Below, piece by piece: positions 1-9,004 of a DNA stretch of 64,000 bases. Under the pieces are notes generated by a model. It was not told where the DNA came from and ran no database searches. It saw only the letters and a program-made list of their open reading frames with translations. Source of the stretch: Sphingomonas radiodurans (GTDB lineage: Bacteria > Pseudomonadota > Alphaproteobacteria > Sphingomonadales > Sphingomonadaceae); the NCBI RefSeq assembly GCF_020866845.1, contig NZ_CP086594.1:310001-374000 (forward strand). The letters run 5' to 3'. Made by a program: the position numbers and the translations under genes. Within the stretch, counting starts at the first letter, position 1, and every line of letters starts with the position of its first letter.

Positions 1-2
1 GA

Positions 3-983
3 ATCCGACCGATCGAAACCCAGCACCGCCGCCGCCAGCGCGGGCGCAACGCCGACACGATCGTGATCGCGGTGCAGCAGCCTGACGGCGGATGGGTCTC
101 GACCAACGCGCCGTGGCCGCGACCTGATGCGCGGATCGTGTGGGCGCTGCTCGCCCAGACCGCGATCATCTACATCCTGATCCTCGTGCCGGTACTCTGG
201 CTCGCCCGGCGCATCTCGCGGCCGTTGCGCGCGCTGGCGGTGGCGACGCGCAACTTCACCCCCGGCGCTGCCCCGACCCCGCTCGAGAGCGCCGGCCCGA
301 GCGATGTCCGCGACGTGATCGCCGCCTACAATGCACTCACTCATCGCGTCACCGCGATGCTCGACGAGAAGGACCGGATGCTCGGCGCGATCGGCCACGA
401 CCTGCGCACCCCGCTCGCCTCGCTGCGCGTGCGGATCGAATCGGTCGAGGACGATCAGGATCGCGCGAAGATGGCCGACACGATCGAGGAAATGAGCCGC
501 ACGCTCGACGACATCCTCTCGCTCGCGCGCCTCGGCCGGCCGAGCGAGGCGGTGACCGAGGTCGATCTCGCCGCCCTGGTCGATGCGGTCGTCGAGGATT
601 TCCGCGATCTCGGCGCCGATGTCTCGTTCGAGGAAGCCGCCCGGCTGCGCATGCGGCTGCGCCCGACACTGTTCCGCCGCGCGGTGCGCAACCTCATCGA
701 AAATGCGATCAAATATGCCGGCGCAGTCGAGGTATCGCTACAGCAGGAGGGCACACGAGTACTCGTCTGCGTCGCCGATCGCGGCCCTGGCATCCCGCAG
801 GACCGGCTCGAGGCGGTGTTCGATCCATTCACCCGGCTGGAGCGCTCGCGCAATCGCGACACCGGCGGGATCGGCCTCGGCCTGTCGCTCGCCCGCGCGA
901 TCGTCCGCGACGCCGGCGGCGAGATCATCCTCGCGAACCGCGAAGGCGGCGGCCTGACCGCGACGATCACGCTGCCGCGCTGA
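3..983 (+). CDS. Sensor histidine kinase, 5'-truncated by window edge
   Basis: C-terminal part of a membrane-bound two-component sensor kinase. The frame is already open at base 3, so the true start lies outside the window; a GTG at 63 is only an internal candidate. In order one sees a transmembrane helix ([20 protein letters not shown]), a HAMP-like segment starting [10 protein letters not shown], the phospho-acceptor H-box ([14 protein letters not shown]), and a complete ATPase domain with N-box [11 protein letters not shown]1 box DRGPGIP and G2 box [10 protein letters not shown]. All catalytic motifs are intact, so it should autophosphorylate on the H-box histidine. Its response regulator is presumably upstream of the window; the signal cannot be deduced. 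Sequence up to the stop is clean, and the next gene is an unrelated housekeeping gene after a palindromic repeat. Confidence 0.9.
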   Translation: MRPIETQHRRRQRGRNADTIVIAVQQPDGGWVSTNAPWPRPDARIVWALLAQTAIIYILILVPVLWLARRISRPLRALAVATRNFTPGAAPTPLESAGPSDVRDVIAAYNALTHRVTAMLDEKDRMLGAIGHDLRTPLASLRVRIESVEDDQDRAKMADTIEEMSRTLDDILSLARLGRPSEAVTEVDLAALVDAVVEDFRDLGADVSFEEAARLRMRLRPTLFRRAVRNLIENAIKYAGAVEVSLQQEGTRVLVCVADRGPGIPQDRLEAVFDPFTRLERSRNRDTGGIGLGLSLARAIVRDAGGEIILANREGGGLTATITLPR

Positions 984-994
984 TTGCCGTCGCT

Positions 995-1057
995 CCGTTC
1001 GTCCCGAGCAACGTCGAGGGACATGGTTTGTGTCTCGACTTCGCTCGACACGAACGG
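995..1057. repeat. Large imperfect inverted repeat, intergenic
   Basis: Two 29-base arms (995-1023 and 1029-1057) form an imperfect inverted repeat around a 5-base centre. Both arms, read towards the centre, start CCGTTCGT and then share GAGC, GTCGAG and ACA blocks. It sits between the kinase stop and dcd. It looks like one of the dispersed palindromic elements common between genes in sphingomonads; it could also fold in the RNA. No transposase is present. Confidence 0.6.
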
Positions 1058-1129
1058 TTCGGGGCGCGCCGGTCGATGCTTGCCAACCTCACCGACACGC
1101 GCGAAGAGCGCGCGCAAGGGGAGCTTACC

Positions 1130-1684
1130 ATGTCCGTCCAGTCCGATCGTTGGATCCGCGAGCAGGCGCTCGCCACCGGCATGATCGAGCCGTTCGTCGA
1201 GGCGCAGCGGCGCGACGGGTGCATCAGCTACGGGCTCAGTTCCTACGGTTATGACGCGCGCGTCGCCGACGAATTCAAGATCTTCACCAACGTCGATTCG
1301 GCCACCGTCGACCCGAAGGATTTCGCCGCCAACAGCTTCGTCGATCGCAAGACCGACGTGTGCATCATCCCGCCGAACAGCTTCGCGCTGGCGCGGACGG
1401 TGGAATATTTCCGCGTGCCGCGCGACATTCTGGTGATCTGCCTTGGCAAATCGACCTACGCGCGCTGCGGTATCATCGTGAACGTCACCCCGCTCGAACC
1501 TGGCTGGGAGGGACACGTGACGCTCGAATTCTCGAACACCACGCCGCTGCCCGCGAAGATCTACGCCAATGAAGGTGCGTGTCAGTTCCTGTTCCTGCAG
1601 GGCAACGAGCCGTGCGAGGTCAGCTACGCCGATCGCGCCGGCAAATACATGCGCCAGCGCGGTGTGACACTGCCCAAGCTGTAA
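1130..1684 (+). CDS. dcd: dCTP deaminase
   Basis: Deaminates dCTP to dUTP, feeding dUMP/dTMP synthesis. The 184-residue product has the usual length and shows the family core: [20 protein letters not shown], then [11 protein letters not shown], which carries the catalytic glutamate, then the [10 protein letters not shown] strand. The start ATG at 1130 is chosen because a good Shine-Dalgarno (AAGGGGA) lies just upstream and MSVQSDRWI matches the family N-terminus; a much longer upstream open frame is an accident of high GC. The gene stands alone, facing the downstream convergent TIR gene. Confidence 0.96.
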   Translation: MSVQSDRWIREQALATGMIEPFVEAQRRDGCISYGLSSYGYDARVADEFKIFTNVDSATVDPKDFAANSFVDRKTDVCIIPPNSFALARTVEYFRVPRDILVICLGKSTYARCGIIVNVTPLEPGWEGHVTLEFSNTTPLPAKIYANEGACQFLFLQGNEPCEVSYADRAGKYMRQRGVTLPKL

Positions 1685-1695
1685 ATCACGCAACC

Positions 1696-1713
1696 CTCGC
1701 GACCCGTCGCGAG
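1696..1713. terminator. Perfect 8-bp stem hairpin between convergent genes
   Basis: CTCGCGAC, two bases, GTCGCGAG forms a perfect 8-bp stem 11 bases after the dcd stop and just before the end of the convergent TIR gene. There is no T-tract, so intrinsic termination is doubtful; it may protect 3' ends or be Rho-associated. Confidence 0.35.
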
Positions 1714-1720
1714 CCGTCCA

Positions 1721-2724
1721 TCAGCCTCGAAACATGCCGCCAGCGTCCCGCCCGAGCACGCCGTCATATCCACCCTGTCGCTCCAGAAACGCCCGCGCCT
1801 CCACCTCGATCGCGCGCGGGAACGGGGCTCCCTCGTCCACCCCGACGTACAGAAGCGCCAGTCGCTCGTCGGCCAGGAAGATCGCGTCATACTTGTCGAG
1901 CCACAGCGTGAGATGCGCGCGGAGCAGGCTGGCACTAGGCAGCGTCCGGACGATCTGCGGATGCTTGTCGAGCAGCTCCAGCGTCCGCTTGTTGTACTCG
2001 AGCAGCGTGCCCCTGGTGAATTGCCGGATGATCCTGAAGATCCGCCGCTCGGCAGGTTCGAGCGCCTCCGCATGGTCGGCGAGGAACGTCTCGAAATGAA
2101 CGCGCCTCAAGTCGAGGGTCAGCCGTTCCGCGATCCGGCGCACCAGATCGTCCCTCAAGTTCGCCTGCGCGACGAACGCCGTCCGCGTCGTGGTGAGCAC
2201 GTTCATCAATTCGAGGATTGGTTCGGCATCGGGAGCCGGTGCCACTACGCTCGAGTCCGCCGCACCCGGAAAATTCCCGCCGGCCGGAAACACTGCTGCC
2301 TCCGGCCGCCGCGGTCCGGCACTCACATCGCGCAACAGCTTGGCGCGCGCCAGTTCCTCCGTCAGGCCGAGCAGATCGCAATAAACGATGCTCTTCAACA
2401 GCCCGGGCGGTTCGCACATCCGCACGCGCACCGGCACGAGCTTGCGGCCGCTCCCCACCGGGTCCGCCGCGAACGCCGCGCCCCATTCGGCCTGGGTGAA
2501 CATCGACGCGAGATAATCGGGTGACAGCACCGCGATCGTCCGCTCGCAGGCCGCCGACGCCCGCTGCATTTCATGGACGAAGTTCGCGCCCGGCGGGATA
2601 TGCCACGATTGAATGAAGACGCTGTGGCCCGCCGCCTCCAGCGTCGCGGCGATCCACTCCGCCCATTGCAGATCGTGCTGATTGTAGCTGACGAAGAAGT
2701 CCCGAGCCTGCCCTGCCCCGTCAC
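1721..2724 (-). CDS. TIR-domain protein, frame disrupted near its 5' end
   Basis: A TIR domain is readable in one frame from about 2701 down: FFVSYNQHD (strand A / BB-loop region), WHIPPGANF, TIAVLSPDYLAS and TQAEWGAAF, the last carrying the likely catalytic glutamate of NAD-hydrolysing TIRs. A helical C-terminal region of about 150 residues follows, ending near GGMFRG. That frame has no ATG, GTG or TTG before its upstream stop at 2777-2779; the first in-frame ATG (2569) falls inside the TIR fold. A GTG at 2724 gives the expected lead-in MTGQ in another frame, and the frames would join if a tandem GGGCA duplication near 2707-2718 were one copy shorter. So either the gene is broken or phase-variable, or there is a sequence error. 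The lipoprotein gene stop is 38 bases upstream. Coordinates run from the GTG to the stop. Confidence 0.6.
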
Positions 2725-2762
2725 GATCCGCCGCCGCCCCGTGCTCCCCCGATCGGCGACGA

Positions 2763-3305
2763 TCAGTCGCCCAGCATCACCTTGTAGACGCGCTTCGCGC
2801 TGTTCAGCGGATAGATCGCCGAGCCGACCGCCCCTTCGACATAGAAAACACGGTCGCCGGCGCGCGCGATATCGTCGCGCGTCTCCTCGTCGAGCGCGGC
2901 AAGCCGCCCCAGCGATGTCAACTGCGCAGCGGTAACGAACTCGGCACGCACCGCCTTGCACCCCTCGCCGTTCCAGATCGCCGGCTGATCGACCGCATCG
3001 ACATAGCGGACATCGAACGAGCAACCCGGCGTGCCGTTGACATCGATGTCCTCGCGGCTGGCGATTTCCGGAGCACTGACCTTGGTCGGCGGCAGATCGA
3101 CCGTCGGAGAAGATTGCGAAACCTCGGTCGGAGTGGTCGCAGCAGCGGGTGGCTCGGCGGCGGGCGCAGCAGCGGTTGCGGTCGGGGCGACGGTCGGCAC
3201 GGCTGAATCGCAGCCCGCCGCAAGCAGCAACAGCGGCACCATGGCAAGCGAAGTCTGGCGCAATGTCAGCGCTTTACGCGAAGATACTTGGTTAGCTGGG
3301 GTCAT
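2763..3305 (-). CDS. Predicted lipoprotein of the conflict island
   Basis: A 180-residue exported protein of unknown family. The signal peptide ends in a lipobox-like LLLLAAGC, so Cys32 would be lipidated. An Ala/Pro/Thr-rich spacer (about residues 33-75) follows, then a small cysteine-containing domain (CSFDVRYVDAVD, WNGEGCKAVRAEF, GDRVFYVEGAVG). The start at 3305 is preferred over ATG 3314; both overlap the end of the upstream hydrolase gene, so they are co-transcribed. The overlap with a peptidoglycan hydrolase and the following TIR gene puts it in the same unit. It might be an envelope partner or inhibitor of the hydrolase, but that is inference. Confidence 0.7.
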   Translation of the reverse strand: MTPANQVSSRKALTLRQTSLAMVPLLLLAAGCDSAVPTVAPTATAAAPAAEPPAAATTPTEVSQSSPTVDLPPTKVSAPEIASREDIDVNGTPGCSFDVRYVDAVDQPAIWNGEGCKAVRAEFVTAAQLTSLGRLAALDEETRDDIARAGDRVFYVEGAVGSAIYPLNSAKRVYKVMLGD

Positions 3306-4584
3306 ATTCCACATGCAAATGATTGTTCGAGGTGTTCATGAAACGCTCGAAGATCGCATCGTATTCATTTCCCAATATCTTGCTCACCTCGGCCGCCAAT
3401 TTGTCGCCAACATTGGGCTGAATATTGTTTCCCCGAAAATCGAGCGCGCACCCGGTAAAGTGCCGCGATCCCTTCATGTGGTTGCTGTCATTGCCCGAGG
3501 TGATCACAGGCTGCGGCAGGCCGAGCTTCTTCGCGGCAGCGGCGACCGCAACGATCACCGGCTCCATCTTGCGGTGCAATCGGGAGATTTTCACCGCCGA
3601 GCTCTTCACCAGCACCCCGTTCTTCGCGGCGACGGCATTGCCGTCGATCGTTTCCTCCCCCGCGCCGTTCGTCGGCGCTGGCGGCGCAGCAGGGACTGGC
3701 TTGGCCACCGGTTCCGCTGCCGACGCACCAGCGGCGAACAGCGCCAGCGCATCGGCGCGTTCGGTCGGATAGCGCTTCTTCGTGATGCTGACGAGCTGCT
3801 CGCGCTCCGCCTTGCTGAGCTTCGGGTTCGCCGCCACCTCGAGCACGTAAGCGGTCCGCGCGTCGTACATCGCCTCGATCAGCAGCCGATCATAATCGTC
3901 CGAATTGCGATCATGATCACGGTCGCAGATGTTGATCGACTCGATCAGGATTCGCGACGCGCGCGCGTGCTGCACGGAAACGGACCAGACCACCTCGCGC
4001 ACCGCGCGATGCCGCCGATCGAAATCGAGCCCCTTCGCGTCGCGCACGGTCGATACCGCAGGCTGGTAATGCGTTCGGTGGATGAAGGCGTGCTGCGCGG
4101 CGCCGAACGTCTTGTCCTCGGCCGCGATTTTCTTCCACACCGTCGTGAACGATGCGGTGCCCGGCTTGGCGGTGCCGAACTGGTCGATCCAGGGCTTGCC
4201 TTCCTTCTTCAGGAACGCCGTCAGCGTGCCCGCGGTGCTCGACAGCTGATAGGTGCCGTAGGAGACGCCACCCGGATCGCCCGCACCGCTCGAAACCGTG
4301 CCCGGCCCGCGCCCGCCGCTCTCGAATTTCTCCGATAGCTTGCCGAGCAGCACCTCCACTGCCTCCACGTCGCTCGTCGCGATCTCCACAACGGCCCCGG
4401 CCACTGCCCCAGCGACAGACGTCGCAGCGGCAGGTGCCGCAACCACGCTGGCGGGCTTGGCCTCGGGCCGCTCGACCGCCGCTTCGGCCAGATTGCACGC
4501 CAGATCGAGCGCCTTCACCTCGTCGCTCGTGAAGCCGCGGCCGAGCATAGCCCGCACGGCATCGAATATCGGTTTCCGATTCAT
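3292..4584 (-). CDS. Two-domain peptidoglycan hydrolase (lysozyme-like plus M15-like peptidase)
   Basis: 430 residues with no signal peptide. Residues about 90-280 resemble the muralytic domain of some phage or VgrG-linked lysozyme-like proteins: GDPGGVSYGTYQLSS, QHAFIHRTHYQPAV, REVVWSVSVQHA. After an Ala/Pro linker (290-310), residues 320-430 look like an M15-type D,D/L,D-peptidase with candidate zinc ligands His375 and Asp382 (SRHFTGCALDFRG) and His424 (HLHVEYD). Together these would cut both glycan and peptide parts of the wall. A strong ribosome site (GAGGGGGTGG) precedes ATG 4584. Without an export signal it would act after leakage, through a partner, or not on the wall at all. It overlaps the lipoprotein gene and follows the patatin gene after 199 bases. 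Confidence 0.75.
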   Translation of the reverse strand: MNRKPIFDAVRAMLGRGFTSDEVKALDLACNLAEAAVERPEAKPASVVAAPAAATSVAGAVAGAVVEIATSDVEAVEVLLGKLSEKFESGGRGPGTVSSGAGDPGGVSYGTYQLSSTAGTLTAFLKKEGKPWIDQFGTAKPGTASFTTVWKKIAAEDKTFGAAQHAFIHRTHYQPAVSTVRDAKGLDFDRRHRAVREVVWSVSVQHARASRILIESINICDRDHDRNSDDYDRLLIEAMYDARTAYVLEVAANPKLSKAEREQLVSITKKRYPTERADALALFAAGASAAEPVAKPVPAAPPAPTNGAGEETIDGNAVAAKNGVLVKSSAVKISRLHRKMEPVIVAVAAAAKKLGLPQPVITSGNDSNHMKGSRHFTGCALDFRGNNIQPNVGDKLAAEVSKILGNEYDAIFERFMNTSNNHLHVEYDPS

Positions 4585-4783
4585 CGCCCCACCCCCTCAG
4601 CAAAGCACAATGGCTTTGCGCAAAGTACCGTTGGTTGGACGACTAAGACCGCAAGGATTTCAACCGTCCGGACGCGACTCCCGTCGCTTCGTTCGAGCGA
4701 CTAACTTAGGCCTATCCTAACGCCTGCAATGCAGCAATGATTAAGGGCCGAGTAAGACTAAATACTAAGCCAATACAAAAGAC

Positions 4784-5935
4784 TCAGCCGAAGATCTCAA
4801 GCCCCAGATATTCCGGCCTAACCTTTGACGCGGCGACCGCCTGCCCCACCGCGCGCATCTCCGGGATCGCACTTACCGCGTCCATCGGCTGCACGCGCGC
4901 CGGATCGACGGTGCAGCCGATCGCTTCCAGCCCGGCGGTGGTCAGCTCGGTATTGTAGCGGACGTAGCGGAACAGCTTGCGATCGAGCGGACCCTGCGAG
5001 CCGATCAGGTCGCCGATCTCCATGTCGAGCGGATCACCCGCGCGGCAATCCCCGAAGATGCGGCACAGCGCATCCTGCTCGGTCAGCGCGGACAGCATCA
5101 GCGCGGAAGGGACGGTGCTTGCGTTGAACAACAGGTTCATGTCGTCGGGCTCGAGATTCTCGTGGGCACCGGGGCTGGTGCCGGTGCCCACCGACACGAG
5201 CAGCATCTGATCCGTCCCCGTCGCCCAGCCGCGCTTCAGCCCGGCGGGTGCATTCGCCCAGAAGCGATCGACCGTCATCATCAGGAAGAGCTGGAACGCC
5301 GGATTATTGTACATCGTCACGCCGCCATCGACGAAGACGAAGCGATTGCTGCCGACGTCGATCACTTCGGGCGGGAAATAGGTCGGCGCGGCGGTGCTGG
5401 CGCGCACCAATTGCCACAGCGGCAATTCCAGGTTGCACCCGTCCGCCTCCGCCGCGTTGAACAAGGCATAGGGATTGTTGCTGACCGGCCAAGGGCTGTC
5501 GGTCGAGGCGTTGCGCAGCACCATCATCAGCACGGTCTGCAAATCCGCCGACCCAAGCTCACGCTCACCGAACACCGCCTTCAGCTGATCGGCAAGCGGC
5601 TCGTCCTCGAACCGGTGGCGCAGCCGGCGAAACAGCTTGGCGCGCTTGAACATCGCCTCGCCACTTTCGATGTAGAAAGCCAACAACTCGCTGACGCTCA
5701 TCCCCAGCGACAGCCCGGCGGCGATGATCGCCCCGGTGCTGGTGCCCGCGATCGCATCGAAAAACGACGACAGGCGATAGTCCGGATCGCCGTAATACGC
5801 GCGCAGATCCGCCTCGATCTTGGCGAGCACTTCCAGCGCCAGCACGCCGCGGATGCCGCCCCCGTCTACTGCAAGCATCTTCTTTGGGCCCGGCCGCGCG
5901 ATGCGCTCGGCTAGGGGAAGGACGGGGGTGCTCAT
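4784..5935 (-). CDS. Patatin-like phospholipase
   Basis: A 383-residue serine acyl-hydrolase expected to cleave phospholipids. The catalytic dyad is visible: the oxyanion loop DGGGIRG (residues 24-30), nucleophile Ser66 in GTSTG and Asp203 in VDGGVTMYNNP. The start has a good AGGAG eight bases upstream. It follows the DUF4071-like gene by 66 bases in the same direction. Patatin-like lipases are known effectors of bacterial abortive-infection systems such as CapV in CBASS, but no cyclic-nucleotide synthase gene is present here, so activation would have to come from other island members. Confidence 0.9.
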   Translation of the reverse strand: MSTPVLPLAERIARPGPKKMLAVDGGGIRGVLALEVLAKIEADLRAYYGDPDYRLSSFFDAIAGTSTGAIIAAGLSLGMSVSELLAFYIESGEAMFKRAKLFRRLRHRFEDEPLADQLKAVFGERELGSADLQTVLMMVLRNASTDSPWPVSNNPYALFNAAEADGCNLELPLWQLVRASTAAPTYFPPEVIDVGSNRFVFVDGGVTMYNNPAFQLFLMMTVDRFWANAPAGLKRGWATGTDQMLLVSVGTGTSPGAHENLEPDDMNLLFNASTVPSALMLSALTEQDALCRIFGDCRAGDPLDMEIGDLIGSQGPLDRKLFRYVRYNTELTTAGLEAIGCTVDPARVQPMDAVSAIPEMRAVGQAVAASKVRPEYLGLEIFG

Positions 5936-6001
5936 CGTGTGCGCTCCTGCCGAGTCGGTGATGCCGAATGTGCCTGGTCCGAGGTTGGCTGACGAGGGCG
6001 A

Positions 6002-7315
6002 TCAGTGGCCAAGCGCCTGCTCCAGTTCCTCGACCCAAACGGTAGCCGCGCCGCGCCGCGCGCGCGCCTCGCCGATCAGCCGCAAGTTGCGCGCGGTGGT
6101 CTCGCGCTCCCACACTTCCCGCGTCGCAGCCAGCGCCGCCCCCAGCGCCTCCGCCGCGCCTGCCTCGTCATCGGCAAGCACCGCCAGCTCCAGCCGGGTC
6201 GCATGATCCCAATAATCGGGCTCTCCGCGCGCGATGCGCCGCTCGACCGCGTAGCGGACGACCGGCAGGATCGCAGTGCGCCGTGGATCGGGCGGATCGC
6301 GCAATTCCATCAGCGTCACTGCGTTGATGCCGGGATACGCGTCGCGCCAGTCGGTCTCGAAGCCCCGCAGATACGTCGCGATCGCCTTGTCGAGCAGCCC
6401 GCGCGCCCTGAACGTCTCGCCGGCGGTGCGCGCCGCTTCCCACTGATCCTTGTAGACGCGCCCTAACAGCCCGTTCGTCTCGCTGCTCGGCCCGCGTTGA
6501 GCGATCAGCTCGGTCAGCACGCGCTCGGCTTCCGCGCGCCGCCCCTCGCGGTTCAGCGCGAAGCCGAGCTGCTCGCGCACCAGCACCGTCTGCGCCAGCG
6601 CCGGCGTCATCTTGGAAACGAGCCGGATCATGTCTCCCTCGGCCTTCACCGCGCGGTACGACAGCAGCAGGTCGATCACCACGCTCGCCTCGCGATCGGC
6701 AAGCGGCGCCAGATCCTCCTCGATCGCGCGCACTGCCTCGACACCCGCGCCCCGCGCCTGCGCCAGCCGCTCGGCCGTGGAACGGGCCAGTTCCACGCGA
6801 TCGCGGAACACGTCGGTCTTCAGCCGCTGGATATCGGGGAAACCCTCGACCAATTGGTAGATCGGACTGTCGATCTCGCCATTGCGCGCATGCTCCAGCC
6901 GCTTGGCGATCTCCGCCGCCACCGTCTCGGGCGCCGCGGCGATACCTCCGCCGGTCAGGGCATAGGGATAGGCGCGCAGCATGGCGACATCGAACGGCAG
7001 CCGCGTCTCGCCCTCAGCGAACAGCAACACGGTGCTGCCGGGGCGCACCGCATGGCGCACGCCAAGTTCATAGAACACGTTGGCATTGGCGGTCGTCAGG
7101 TCCGCCACGGCGTACTCGCACAGGATCAGCCGCTCGAACATCGGCTTGTGGATGATCCCGCCGGTCAGCTCGCCATCGGCGCGCACCGGCTCCATCCCGG
7201 CCTGCGCTATCCCGGGCGCGATCATGTCGCGATAGATCGCATCGAAATCGACCGTCCCACCGCCGGGCATCGGCTTGCGACCGAACGGCATCAGCACGAA
7301 GCACAACGGTCGCAT
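6002..7315 (-). CDS. Deoxyribosyltransferase-like / DUF4071 (TRAFs-binding-like) protein
   Basis: 437 residues. The N-terminus (residues 1-120) matches the nucleoside 2-deoxyribosyltransferase-like fold seen in conflict proteins: CFVLMPFGRK, IIHKPMFERLILCEYAVADL and NANVFYELGVRHA, where Glu83 is the likely catalytic residue acting on a nucleotide or NAD-like substrate. Residues about 150-430 form helical repeats of the MAP3K TRAFs-binding (DUF4071) type, with GLLGRVYKD near 282 and DYWDHATRLELAVLA near 367. The start at 7315 is part of an ATGATG that overlaps the protease stop (TGA), with AGGAAG just upstream, so it is translationally coupled to the protease gene. Family assignment is by recognition of these motifs. 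Confidence 0.82.
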   Translation of the reverse strand: MRPLCFVLMPFGRKPMPGGGTVDFDAIYRDMIAPGIAQAGMEPVRADGELTGGIIHKPMFERLILCEYAVADLTTANANVFYELGVRHAVRPGSTVLLFAEGETRLPFDVAMLRAYPYALTGGGIAAAPETVAAEIAKRLEHARNGEIDSPIYQLVEGFPDIQRLKTDVFRDRVELARSTAERLAQARGAGVEAVRAIEEDLAPLADREASVVIDLLLSYRAVKAEGDMIRLVSKMTPALAQTVLVREQLGFALNREGRRAEAERVLTELIAQRGPSSETNGLLGRVYKDQWEAARTAGETFRARGLLDKAIATYLRGFETDWRDAYPGINAVTLMELRDPPDPRRTAILPVVRYAVERRIARGEPDYWDHATRLELAVLADDEAGAAEALGAALAATREVWERETTARNLRLIGEARARRGAATVWVEELEQALGH

Positions 7316-8919
7316 CATCGCTTCCTTTCCTGATCCACCGCAGCGGCGATCGACGCGATCGCAATCGCCTGGTTCGCGCCGTAGCTGCCCGGCAGCCCGT
7401 TGAGCCGTGGCATACCGCTCTGGCCGCCGAAATGATGCACGCCGATCACTTGCCACTGGCCAGCGTTGAACACCGGGCTGCCCGAGCTGCCGCCCTCGGT
7501 CGGCGCGCGATAGTGGATGCGGCACACGCCGGGGATCGGCGGGCGGCCTGCATCCGGGCCTTCGTGATCAAGCAGCTCATTGTCCTGAAACGAAAAACTC
7601 AGCTCGCGCCCGCCCGGATGGCCCACGACATAGACGCGCTCGCCGGCATCCAGCGGCGGCAGCGCCGGCGCGACCGTCAGCGGATCGATCCCGTCCACCC
7701 GGTCGGCCAGCCGCAGAACCGCGATATCGTGCCGCTCCTTGGGCGAGAACCACGCGATCCCCGCCACGGCATATGCCCGGCCACCGTCCGCCGCCTCGAA
7801 CAGCACCTCCGCCTCGTCAGGCCGGATGCCGGGGCGCTCGCCGTCGGGGTTCACGACATGCGCGTTGCTGACCACCAATTGCTCCGCGCGATCCCCCAGC
7901 CCGAGCACGTCGGCACTGGTGAGCCACGCCGTCCCCACCCGCTTCCCCAACCGCCGCCGCACCGAAGCGACCGCGCGCGCCGCGCTCAGCCCCGCCTGCC
8001 ACCAGGCATAGGTCTGCAGCCCCTCGGTCCCAAGCACCGCCTCGAACCGCGCGCCGTCCGCGCCATGGCTCGCCCGCGCCGCGCTGTGCTGGAGCGCCGC
8101 CGCGGAGGTCTCGACCAGCCCGCCGGGCAGCGACAGCAACCGCGCACGGATCGCCTCCAGGATGCCCGCGCCCTCGGGATCCTCGTCGACGCCCCATAGC
8201 CGGTCGAACTGACGCATCGTGCTGGCGAGCTGGAACTGTGAATCGGTGCGCGCGGCATAGGTCCGCACCGCATCCGCCACCGCCGGCCAATTGCCCAGCG
8301 CAACCTCGAGCTCGGCGCGCTCGGCCCAATACCAGGGATCGCCCGGTTCCGGCTGCGCGACCAGCCGATCGCGCATCGCGCGCGCCACCGCCGTCCGGTC
8401 AAGATCGTCCACCAGCGCAATACCCAGCCGCTCCGCCCGCGCGCTGAGCGCCAGCAGGTTCACCGTCAGCCAATCGTCCTTGTCCGCTCGCACCCCCAGC
8501 GCACTGCGGTATGCCGCAAACGACCGTTGCAAAGCCTCGGCCGCCACCGCCCCGGCGGGATCGGCGGCCTCGAGGCTGATATCCTTCCAGGCACGCCCCA
8601 GCAGCCCACTCGCCTCCACCGCCTCGGGATGCGCCGCCGGCAGCCGGCCACGCAGCGCCGTCAGCACGTCGATCGCCACCGATGGTTGCCCGGTCTCGAT
8701 CAGCGCCTGCGCCTGCAACCGCCGCGCGCCGTGATCGTGCGGCGCAACGCGCGCGATCTGCTCGGCCAGTGGCAGCATCGCGGCATAATCACGCGCCTCG
8801 CGCAGCCGCATCAGCTGCACCCCCGCCTCCGATCGCGCCGAACCGTCGCCGGCAGCCAGCCGTTGCCGCAGCGCTTCGGTGCGATCGATCGTTCCTTCTC
8901 CGCTCGTATCGTTAATCAT
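7315..8919 (-). CDS. Trypsin-like serine protease with TRAFs-binding-like N-terminus
   Basis: 534 residues. The C-terminal third is a chymotrypsin-fold protease with an intact triad: His354 (VVSNAHVVN), Asp398 (RHDIAVLRL) and Ser479 (GGSSGSPVF). The N-terminal 250 residues are helical repeats (ARDYAAMLPLAEQI and following), including EASGLLGRAWKD and DPWYWAERAELEVAL, which match positions in the downstream DUF4071 protein. No signal peptide is seen, so it should be cytoplasmic. ATG 8919 is preferred over 8949 because a GGGAG lies eight bases upstream. It is divergent from the plus-strand gene at 9005, with about 85 bases between starts. Comparable trypsin-TPR proteins occur in predicted NTP-dependent conflict loci. 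Confidence 0.88.
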   Translation of the reverse strand: MINDTSGEGTIDRTEALRQRLAAGDGSARSEAGVQLMRLREARDYAAMLPLAEQIARVAPHDHGARRLQAQALIETGQPSVAIDVLTALRGRLPAAHPEAVEASGLLGRAWKDISLEAADPAGAVAAEALQRSFAAYRSALGVRADKDDWLTVNLLALSARAERLGIALVDDLDRTAVARAMRDRLVAQPEPGDPWYWAERAELEVALGNWPAVADAVRTYAARTDSQFQLASTMRQFDRLWGVDEDPEGAGILEAIRARLLSLPGGLVETSAAALQHSAARASHGADGARFEAVLGTEGLQTYAWWQAGLSAARAVASVRRRLGKRVGTAWLTSADVLGLGDRAEQLVVSNAHVVNPDGERPGIRPDEAEVLFEAADGGRAYAVAGIAWFSPKERHDIAVLRLADRVDGIDPLTVAPALPPLDAGERVYVVGHPGGRELSFSFQDNELLDHEGPDAGRPPIPGVCRIHYRAPTEGGSSGSPVFNAGQWQVIGVHHFGGQSGMPRLNGLPGSYGANQAIAIASIAAAVDQERKR

Positions 8920-9004
8920 ATCACCCGCTCCCAGTGACGAGCGAATCATGCTATCGAGTCGCGGACGACAATGAACATTGTCGCACCACTTTGGGAGAGC
9001 AACG

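Noticed and set aside
140..1129. Upstream extension of dcd through the kinase gene
   Set aside because: Translation is Arg-rich and overlaps the kinase; the ribosome site and family N-terminus place the start at 1130.
3031..4338. 435-codon open frame opposite the hydrolase and lipoprotein genes
   Set aside because: Shadow of the real genes; no domain recognisable.
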